Shown here one piece after another: positions 7,601 through 16,600 of a stretch of 24,395 nt of DNA. The notes under the pieces are model-generated. The model searched no databases, was not told where the DNA came from, and worked only from the letters and a program-made list of their open reading frames with translations. The position numbers and the translations under genes are program-made. The stretch comes from a virus: positions 1-24,395 of the IMG/VR virus record IMGVR_UViG_3300030333_005567; one strand, written 5' to 3'. Numbering within the stretch: position 1 is the first letter of the stretch; every line of letters begins with the position of its first letter.

Positions 7601-10600
7601 GATTTAGTTAATTATACCTTCCAAACAAGTGCAATATCAGGTCTTTCTACCGAAAATCAGTATTTTGTCAATAAAATAGACAATAATTCGTTCCAATTAT
7701 CTAATGCTGGTGTTGGTGGGACAATAATAGGCAATTATGAGAGAAAAGATGTTGTTAATTTTGCAAATAAGGGTGAAGGTTATCAATATTTTGCTTATCC
7801 AGACATTTCAGTCTCTTTAAAATACACTCCTGTTGGATTTGGCACCACTAGTCAGACAGTTGAGGAGATGGTATTGACTCCTTCTGTTCGAGGTAGCATT
7901 ATTGACACTTATTTGTATGAATCTGGAACAGGATATGGTTCAAGTATATTGAATTTTGAGAAAAAACCAATAATTTCTATAAAAAATGGTAAAGATGGCA
8001 ATCTAAAACCTATTTTTGTTAATGGAAAGATAGATCAGGTCAATATTCAATATGGTGGTGTTGAATATTTCTCAATTCCTACCTTAGAAGTAATAGATAG
8101 TTCTGGAAAAGGGTCAGGAGCTAAGTTAAGACCTGTTGTTACAGATGGTAGAATAAGTGATGTTGTAGTTGTTAATACTGGAATTGGGTATTCTCACTTA
8201 GATACGTCTATTAATGTTGTTTCAGCAGGAAAAAATGCAACTTTAGATGCTAAAGTTAGACCTTTAACTGTCAATTTAAGAGAAAAGTATAAAAAATATC
8301 CAGGAAGTGCATCTGATGGTTATAAATTAGAGGACAATAAAGATGAAGCTATTCTTTCAGAAGGTATAGAGAATACTTTACAGTATAATGTTTGTGCATA
8401 TGGAGAACCTTATAGGCAATCCTTTAACGAAGTAGGGACTGGAAATACTCAAGCTTCTAAGATTATTGGATGGGCTTATGATGGAAATCCAATATATGGT
8501 CCATATGGATACAGTAATGCTGGTCTTTCAACTAATCCACGACGTTTAGTTTCTGGATATACCTTAGATACATCTAATGTTGAAAATAGACCATCAGGGT
8601 TTAGTGATGGTTATTTTATAGAAGACTATAAATTTACAAATTCTGGAGATTTAGACAGAAATAATGGTAGATTTGGTAAAACACCTGAGTTTCCAGAGGG
8701 TGTTTATGCATATTTTGCAACTATAAAATCTGATTTGGACAATAATGAACCAGAATTCCCTTATTTTATTGGAAATTCTTATAGATCTACTCCAGTAACT
8801 CAAAATCTTAATCAAGAATTTGATTTTAAGGATTCGAATTTAATAAGAAATACTTTCCCATATAGAATTTCAGATAAAAACGTTGATAATGACTTTATAA
8901 TTGAGACTAATGAGATTGAAAGACAAAAAGTTGAGATAGAATCTGTTACAACTGGATCAGTAGAGAAATTAAATATTGTAAATTCAGGGAAAAATTATAA
9001 AATTGGTGATTTATTGACATTTGATGAAAGTGGTACGTCTGGTGGTGGGTTAAGAAGTAAAGTTTCATCACTAGAAGGTATTGATATTCTAAATGTCAGC
9101 ACAGGTACATCATCTTATACTGATAGGGTATTCAGTTGGGTTGATGAAAGTACTGTAAAAGTTACTGTTTTCCCTAGTCATGATTGGAAAAATAAAGATA
9201 ATGTTGTGGTTTCGGGATTTAGTACCACTTTAGCTTCTTTAAATGGATCTTATACTATTGGTGTTAGTTCATTAACTTCAGTTTTAAGTCAGAATTTGAA
9301 TTCTGGAACTGTAGGAATGTCTACCGATATATTTGTTTCGGATATTCCAACAGGTGTTTCTGTAGGTAGTACTTTAAGAATTGGTGCAGAATCTTTAAGA
9401 TTATTGAACATATTTAAAAATGAGAATATTTTAAGAGTACAAAGAGGTTCTGGAGGAGTTTCTCATACTGCATCATCTCCAATTACCTTTGTACCTGATT
9501 CATTTACTATTAAGAAATCTATTAGATATTTTGAATCTAAACCAACTGATAGGTTCTATTTCAACCCTCATAAAACTATTGGAGTAGGAGTTACTCCAGG
9601 AATTTCTATACCCATTAATTTCACTTTTGCTGGAATTGGAATTACTAGAGATGTTACAACTCAAAGCATTTATTTGGAAGATCATCCATTTAAGGATGCC
9701 CAAGAATTGACATTCTCTACAGGTGGTGGAAATGCTATCTTAATTTCAGATACTGCGGCTAGTGGAACATATAGTATGCCATCTACTGTATATGTTACTA
9801 ACTCTACAAAGAATAGTATTGGTATAAAAACAGGTATAGGTACTACAAGTGGAGATTTTAATGATGTATTTTTCCGTGGTAATGGTAGTAATATTAATGA
9901 TTATTCCTTTGCAAGTAATTACACCCAGCAAAAAGGTAGAATAGATCAATTTAATACAACTGTTGCATTATCAACAGCTCATGATTTAAAAGTTGGAGAT
10001 AAAGTAGTTTTAACTATTGAACCAGATTTAAATGTAGGTTTAGGAACAACAACTCCAGTTAAGGTAGAGAGGCAAACAACAACAGGATATTTATTACTTG
10101 ATCCAGTACAAGTCACTAATAGTGGAGTTAGTACTACAGCAGATTCCTTTACTATTACAAATCATAGATTTAATACTGGAGATAAAGTTTACTATGAGGT
10201 TATTAGTGGAACTTATCCTAGTGGTTTATCAGAAGGGACGTATTTCACATATGTAATTGATGTTGATACATTCCAGTTATGTAAAACTAATATTGATGCT
10301 ACTGGAGTTCCTCCTGTATATGTTAATTTTACAAATAATCCAACTGCTACACATAAATTCTCTAGAGTTAATCCTTCAATTGAAGTTGTTAATACAAATA
10401 GTTTAGTATTTGATTTAACTCATTCTTCTTTATCTGATTATAAGTTTAAGTTGTATTATGATAAAGAATTTAAAAATGAATTCACATCCATTAAATCTGA
10501 TACATTCAATATAACTGGTGTTGGAACTGTAGGTGTTGGAGCTAGTGTAATTGATTCTAGTCTTACTGTTGGATATAGTACTGCATTACCAAGGACATTA

Positions 10601-13600
10601 TATTATAATATTCAAAAATCTGGATTTATTAGTACATCTGACACAACGGTTCCAAATTATTCGGAAATAGTTTTTGTAGATAGTCATTATAATAGAAGTT
10701 ATGATATTGTTTCTATTGGTGCTTCTGCGTTTAATATAACGTTAGAGGATGATCCAGAAAGACTTTCTTATGAATCTAATCAATGTAATGTTTTAAAATA
10801 CACTACTACTTCATTAACCTCTAAAGGAGGAATTGAAAATGTTAACATTATTTCAGCAGGTTCTGGTTATAAGAAATTGCCTAGTTTTGTTGGATCTTCA
10901 TCCACTCTAGGTGAAGGTGCATATGTTATTCCTAGTTCAACAAAAATTGGTAATGCTAAGGAAATAAGGTTTATTAATGAAGGATTTGAATATTCATCTG
11001 ATTCTACTTTACGACCAGAAGCATTTATATCACCTTTTGTTGTTATTAATAATTCTAATACTATAGGAATTATTACAATTACTAGTGGTGGTGTAGATTA
11101 TATAAATGCACCTAATATTAAAGTTGTTAATTCAAATACAGGGCAAGAAATTGATAGTGGATTCCTTGAAGCAGATTTAATTGGTAGTACTATTGGTTCT
11201 GTTGATATAATAAATTCTCCAAGTGGACTTCCTGATGAACCTGTAAGGTTAGTAGCAGTTAATAATGATAATGGTGTTGGTATTGTAAGTGTACAATCTA
11301 ATGCAAGTGGTATATTTACTTGTTGGATAACAACTCCTTCAGTAGGATTTTCCACTTATCCTTTTAATGTTAATGATAAAGTTTATACTGAGGGTATTGA
11401 AAAGGTTGGTGCAGCTGGATCTGGATTTAACTCTTCTAATTGGGGATATGAGTTTGCTGTAGTTTCTGAGGTTGTTCCTGGCGGTGCTCCATTACCAGAA
11501 AATCCTTCTCAAAATAATGGAGTTAATTTCCGAGTAAGTATTGATGCTACTGGCGTAAGTACTAATACTGGAATTGCAAAAACTGATCAGAGTGCTGGTG
11601 CTTCTCTTATTAATGAGAAGAAATATCCTACATTTGTAGTTACACAAAAACCTGATTTGTTTATTGAGGGTGAAATATTAATTAGAGATTCTGTCGAATT
11701 AGATTTATATGTTTCAAAAACTGGAAGTGATTTTATTAAAGTTACTGGAAATGATATCTTAGTCAAGGGTGATAGAATTCTAGGAAAAGATTCTGGCACT
11801 TTAGCAACTGTTGATTCAATTACAGAATATAATGGAAGATATGTTGTTAATTTCTCAGTTAAAAAGGATATTGGATGGACAAATGAAATAGGAAAATTAA
11901 GTGTAGACAGTCAGGTAACACCTGATAATGATTATTATCAAAATCTTTCTTATAGCATTCAAAGTACTAAAGGATTTGACGAATTAAGAAGTCCTGTAAG
12001 TGCAATGCTTCATACTAGTGGTTTGAAGAATTTTGCGGATGTTGGAATTAGATCAACATCAACAGCTGTAGGACCATATGATGCTTCTCTTGGAAAGAGA
12101 ACTGGAATTGGTAGTGCAGACTTTACTGAAACTATTCAGGACTTGCTCGGTTATAATCGTGTAGATACTATTTACGATTATGATAGAGCAACTGATGGAT
12201 CTACAGATGGAAGTTATTCAACACTTATAGAATTTGAAAATAAGACTCTTAGTGATTATTTTAAGGCAAAAAGTAATGAAGTTATAGTTCTTGATGATAT
12301 TGATAAGTTATTCTCAAATTTGAGTGGAGAACCTAGCGAATTTTTAGATTTAATAGAACTACAATCTAATACACCATATCAAAATTTATTCATTAGAATT
12401 ACTAATGCGGATGGTACTGATATTCAGACATCAGAATTGATTATAATGAATAATGGAGGTGATATAACTTTAATAGAGAAGCAAAATATTAATGATAGTT
12501 ACTATATTGGAGACTTTAGTATTAGTGAAGAAGCTGGTTTACAGTATTTAAGATTTACTCCTTTACCTAATGCATATGATTATGACTATGATTTAAAATT
12601 AGTTAAAACAGAGTTTAATGCTGGTACTGGTATAGGAACTAATACTATAGGATTTGTTGATAAGGTTGGAACAATTAGTGTTGCTACTACCACTACATCA
12701 GGAGTAACGACTACTTCGGTTATTTCTGGAATTGCAACTGCTTATAATTCTTTCTATACAAGTAATCAATTACTTAATAGAACAACAAATGAAATGAATT
12801 ATGTTGATATATTTGTCACTCATGATGGTACAAATACATATATGTCTCAGGCTTATGCTGATAATAGTGAGAGAGATGCATATTCCGATTTATTGTTAGG
12901 ATCTTTTAGTGGAAATATTACTGGTAATACTTTCTCTTTAGATTTTGAAAATAGTTTAACTGATGAAATTGAAATTAGATCTAATATTGTTGGATTTGGT
13001 ACAACTAGTGTTGGAATTGGTACATATAGATTCCAAGTATCTGGTCAACCAGATGGATCAGAAAGATCTGCTATTTATCAATCTGATTACAGTTACACTT
13101 CTGGAACAAGAAATGTAGTGGGTTTCGATACCTCTCTCTTCAATTCAGTTAAGTCTGTAGTTGAGGTTAGTATTGGATCAACAAAAGCATTACATCAAAT
13201 TGTAATGAATCATAATACTACTGATGTATATTTGCAGCAAGGTCCTTATCTTTCTGTTGGAAGTATAGAAACACTTGATACAAAACTTGGAATTGGAACT
13301 TTTGGTGGAGAATATGTTGCTTCTAATTTTGTAATGAAATTTTATCCTAATGCTGAGTTTGCATCAGATAATATTGAGGTATCTTCATTAAGTTTGGGTA
13401 TGTATTCAAGTTTAGATTCAGATAACTTATCTAATGTTACAGATTTAACTTATGGAAAAGTAACTGAATCACTTAATGCATTTTCATATAATGCTATTGA
13501 TGGTGAGAGAATTAATAGAACTAGTTTCCCATTAACAGTAGATGGTCTTAAAATATTTGCAAAACAATTTAATCCTAGCGATTCTAATGCATTAAATCTT

Positions 13601-16600
13601 ACAACTGGAAAATTCAGTATTACAGACCATTTCTTTAGGACTGGTGAGGAATTAATTTATAAAGCAGGTTCCACATTTGTCGGTGTTGGTTCAACTGCTA
13701 TGCAGTATGAGAGTGCTGAAGGAGTAGATGAATTACCTTCACCTGTTTTTGCTATTAGAGAGGATGCTGATAATTTCTATATTGCAACGACAAAAGCATT
13801 AGCAAATGCAGGAACTGCAGTGACCTTTGTTAGTGTGGGTGAAGGTAATTCTCATGAATTTTCTATGAGTTTAGCTAATACAAAAAATATTATTACTCTT
13901 GATAATATAATTCAATCACCAATATCATATAGTCCTGTATCACATACATTAGAGAATAATATTGAATCTGTGTTTGGTAGTACTGGTATTGGTACTACAT
14001 CAACTACATTTTCCTTAAGTGGTATATCATCTATTTCTCTTAATGATGTTTTGAAGATTGATGATGAATTTGTTAAGGTTATTGGAGTTGGTATGGGTAC
14101 TGAGACTTACGGTCCAATTGTTGCTGGTATCGGAACTACTTCTCTTGTTACTGTAGAAAGAGGAGTTCTAGGTACAGGAGTTACAGCACATTCCAATACT
14201 TCAACTGCTCAGTTATATAAGGGATCTTATAATATTGTTGGAAACAATATACATTTTATAGATCCTCCTAGAGGAAATCCCCAAATAACTAAAACTAAGG
14301 GTAATTTAGAATTCCCAAGAACAGAATTTAATGGTAGAGTATTCTTAAGAGATAATTATGATACTAACCAAATATATGATGATATTTCCCATGAATTTAC
14401 TGGTATAGGTCAGACTTTTGATTTGAAAGTTGATGGATCTGGAATCGTTGGTATGGGAACTACTGGTGGCAATGGACTTGTTATTATAAATGGAATTTAT
14501 CAAAGACCAACTACACCAAATAATCCTTTAAACAATTTTATAATTAAAGAACCATCTGGAGTATCTACAAATATTACATTTACAGGTATTACTAGTGTAA
14601 CTGAAAATGATATAGTTATTAATCCATCTGATATTAATCAAAATCAGTTACCAAGGGGTGGAGTTATAATTTCTTTAGGTTCAACTCCAGGTTTGGGATA
14701 TGCCCCTCTTGATGGAGCAGTAGGTTATCTAGAAGTTGGTGCTGGTGGATCGATTACAAGTGTTGTTGGTATTGCTACGACTGGACCTGCTTTTGGAATT
14801 AGTACAGCAACTTATAATCATGTAACTGGTAGATTGGATATAGTTACAACCGAATCAACTAATTTTGAACTTAGAATTATAGATCAAGTTAAATTGGTAG
14901 GTTTAGAATTCACTTGTGCTACTGCTCATGCTGGAGTAACAACTACTATATTCCCTGAAGCAGCAATTGGTGCAGGTAATACCGATAAATCTTATCCTAT
15001 ATTAAATACTGAACCAACTCTTTATACCCATACCTTTGTAAGTGCTACTTCTACTGCTGTTAATGGATCATTACAACCAACTGCAGCAACTTATGATTCT
15101 TTGAGTGGAGATTTGGTACTAACATTTGCTAGTGCTCATGGAATAAGTAATGGTTCTAATATTACAATTGCTAATAATTCAATAATATTTACATGTAGTA
15201 GAGATGAACATGCTACACAACATAGTTATCCTAGATCAACTGATCCTGCTTCTGGAACTGGATTGACTGTTTCTAATGCAACTGCAAAAACTCTTACTGT
15301 TAATGTTGGAAGTTCGAATAATGGATTACGTAGATTTACAACAAATGTAGGAACCAGCACTATACCTCATACTTATGTTGGTGGTGGTAGTGTGGTAACA
15401 TATTATGCTAATGCTAATTTTGGATCAGGATATAGAGGAACAGTTTCTATCGGAGTAACTGATCATCCATTTACTCATAGATTTGTTAGTGCTGGTATTG
15501 GTTCTATTACCGATAATACAACTGCAACTCATACAGCATCAAATGCTAGTTATGATGGAGGTACTGGTGATTTAATATTAACAATTCCTTCACATGGGTT
15601 AACCGATTCTAATACAATTCAAATAGACAATAATTCTTTAGTATTTACGTGTTCAAAGGATGAATATAGTAGTCATCATTCTTATCCAAGAACAACTGAT
15701 CCTGTCTCTGGAATACAAACAGCAATTACTAATGCAACAACAAATACAATTACTGTTAATGTTGGATCTAGTGTTGGTTCTGGTGCCACAGTTACAGCCA
15801 CAGTCGGTGCTGGAGGTACTTTGGCCTTTGCAATTACTGGACCAGGTACAAATTATGCCAATCCACAAATAAACATTCCTGAACCCTCCTACGCAGGCTT
15901 AGAAGTTACTGGTGTTTCTAGAATAGGTGTTGGTAATACAACTGATACAGGTACTGGTTTACTCCTCAACTGTAAGGTATCACCAATAGCATATGGTGTA
16001 GATCATAAATTTGTAAGTGCGGTTGCTGGTAGTATTACGGCAACTGGCATAGGAACTACTACTGCTACTGATGCAACTTATGATCCGTTAACTGGAAATT
16101 TGGTTTTAACAATTGCAGGACATGGATTAGATACTGATAATACTATTGGTATTGATACTGGTTCTTTAGTCTTCAGATGTGCTCAAGATAATTATGCTAG
16201 TGTACATTCTTATCCTCGTGCTACTGATCCTATTGCTCTTGCTATGCCTATAAGTATTGGATCAACAACAGTTAATACAATTACTGTTAATGTTGGAGTA
16301 GCAACTGATATTATTGGTGTTACTACTCAATTTGGAGTAACTGAATGGGAGATGGTAAGAAATGGGTATGGATTTAAACGTGGTGATATATTCACACCAG
16401 TTGGATTGGTAACTGCTTTAGGTCTTTCTAGTCCTATAAGAACTGCTGAGTTTGAGGTGTTGGATACATTCCATGATGCCTTCTCTGCGTGGCAATTTGG
16501 ACAACTTGATTATATGGATGATATTAAGGATCTCCAAGATGGTAGTAGAAGAAGATTCCAATTAAAGTATGATGGAGATCTTCTAAGTTTTGAAGTTGAT

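Noticed and set aside
9500-9949. Two minus-strand frames rich in Ser/Asn and Thr/Ile
   Set aside because: They are low-complexity readings of the giant gene's antisense strand with no start signals.
15653-15872. Opposed frames rich in Leu/Gln (+) and Ser/Cys (-) in the repeat region
   Set aside because: Both are low-complexity shadows of Thr/Asn/Gly codons in the giant gene.
15029-16300. CRISPR-like or mobile-element reading of the repeats
   Set aside because: The repeats are codon-phased, diverged at DNA level, of unequal spacing, and conserve protein motifs, so they are protein repeats.
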